A stretch of 5,288 nt of DNA, from positions 1 through 5,288 of the forward strand of contig JAISLM010000157.1 of assembly GCA_031290855.1 (NCBI GenBank). Direction: 5' to 3'. This stretch comes from Spirochaetaceae bacterium. GTDB lineage: Bacteria > Spirochaetota > Spirochaetia > Treponematales > Breznakiellaceae. Position 1 is the first letter of the stretch, and every line of letters starts with the position of its first letter. The position numbers and the translations under genes are program-made. The notes below the pieces were generated by a model. It saw only the letters and a list, made by a program, of their open reading frames with translations, was not told where the DNA came from and made no database searches. This document shows positions 4,918 to 5,288 of this stretch, in pieces.

Positions 4918-5134
4918 TTAAGCGGCTCGACCTGAGTTAAACACATCGGGCGACTGATAATCAAGTGCCGAATGGAGCCGAACCCGGTTATAATATTCCT
5001 CAAGGTACATGAACACCGACTGCCTGAGCTCCCCTGCAGAATGCTTGCCGTCCAGAGTTTCCAGTTCCCGTTTCAGCGTCTTGAAAAATGAGTCGGCACA
5101 GGCGAAGGCCTGAACAGTTTCCCTTGCGGCTCAT
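4918..5134 (-). pseudogene. IS3-family transposase (OrfB) C-terminal fragment, frameshifted
   Basis: The readable part ends with the integrase-core signature: SFFKTLKRELETLDGKH, then SVFMYLEEYYN, then RVRLHSALDYQSPDVF before a TAA at 4918-4920. These correspond to the ESFF-TLK, YI-FYN and R-HSAL-Y-SP blocks that close IS3-group DDE transposases. Upstream the protein continues in a different frame as RRTMSRKGNC (about 5143-5114), the block that normally precedes YDNA--ESFF. A net one-base change between 5114 and about 5095 breaks the frame, and in the downstream frame a TGA lies at about 5132. The catalytic glutamate of the DDE triad appears as aspartate (codon 5094-5092). No DDE aspartates or helix-turn-helix remain. 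This is a dead remnant of an enzyme that once mobilised the element. Confidence 0.85.
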
Positions 5135-5136
5135 AG

Positions 5137-5288
5137 TCCGGCGCCACCGCCTCGGCCCTCGCCCTCGGCGGCCACGGTGACCGGCTCGCCTCATCCCCGC
5201 TTCTTCAAAAACGCCTGGTTGACAAATTCGGCGTAAATAACCTAAAGTCTTTTTGCCGGGAGTATAAGCTTTATGAAGGAAACTACAA
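5137..5288 (+). other. Right-edge stretch: no confident gene; possible partial coding
   Basis: Three weak signals compete here. First, a plus-strand frame is open from the TAG at 5134-5136 to the window end and reads LLQKRLVDKFGVNNLKSFCR from 5200, then EYKLYEGNY; it has no ATG or GTG start, and could be the interior of a gene truncated by the IS junction. Second, a TTGACA (5219-5224) with TAAAGT (5243-5248) 18 bases later could be a promoter, followed by GGGAG (5258-5262) and an ATG at 5273 (MKETT, then the edge). Third, a minus-strand frame reads YAEFVNQAFLKKRG before a TGA near 5196. I recognise no family in any of them. Confidence 0.3.
5219..5248 (+). promoter_or_regulatory. Possible promoter near right edge
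   Basis: TTGACA (5219-5224) is a perfect -35 and TAAAGT (5243-5248) is a 4/6 -10 at 18-base spacing. A GGGAG 10 bases before the ATG at 5273 could be its gene's ribosome binding site. If the overlapping plus-strand reading frame from 5200 is the real gene, this match is fortuitous. Confidence 0.3.

Larger units (their letters stand above)
4763..5144 (-). mobile_element. IS3-family (IS150-like) insertion sequence remnant
   Basis: The remnant consists of the end of an IS3-family element, with the transposase C-terminus reading leftward and a terminal sequence TGGACTTTACCCC (4763-4775) that resembles IS150-group ends from memory. The upstream two thirds, including orfA and the first part of orfB, are missing; recognisable transposase homology stops near 5144. 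The terminal region is split by a 121-bp miniature element (4784-4904). Removing that element and one TAGGCA copy restores a continuous IS end leading to the transposase stop codon. The outer boundary at 4763 is inferred. Confidence 0.6.

Overview
The window looks like a piece of a GC-rich spirochaete chromosome, most plausibly a Treponema-type organism. This rests on the fliH-fliI-fliJ flagellar export block, a nearby FlhG/MinD-like P-loop ATPase of a kind I associate with spirochaetes and deltaproteobacteria, and many short perfect palindromes between genes. The taxonomic call is inference; no rRNA or other marker is present.

Left part (1-568): the 5' end of a tryptophan-synthase-beta-like gene (trpB2 type) runs leftward off the window. 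Just upstream of its ribosome binding site lie two abutting 18-bp palindromes that look like a tandem operator. A 172-bp MITE-like element (251-422) follows, with good terminal inverted repeats and three tandem 18-bp hairpin-forming repeats inside. A strong sigma70-type promoter (520-548) then faces right into the flagellar genes.

Middle (569-3231): fliH, fliI and fliJ are tightly spaced and co-directional, and encode the soluble flagellar type III export ATPase complex: FliH stator/regulator, FliI ATPase, FliJ central stalk/escort. fliG, the usual upstream neighbour in treponemes, is absent, so the block has its own promoter. A 235-bp gap (3232-3466) holds three strong palindromes. It is followed by a MinD/ParA/FlhG-like ATPase (3467-4606) with a charged helical C-terminal extension. 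This gene carries a G8 tract inside its P-loop codons and a T9 tract further on, which makes it a candidate for slippage or phase variation.

Right part (4607-5288): a convergent tRNA-Pro(CGG) on the minus strand is followed by a mobile-element scar. The scar is the end of an IS3-family element (transposase C-terminus only, frameshifted, catalytic Glu replaced by Asp). Its terminal region is split by a 121-bp MITE-like insertion with 11-bp inverted ends, a 6-bp target duplication (TAGGCA) and three internal hairpins. The last ~150 bases contain only weakly supported signals: a possible promoter and short frames running off the edge.

No wholly new multi-gene system is evident. The most unusual signals are the homopolymer tracts in the ATPase gene, the nested miniature element, and the dispersed palindromes.
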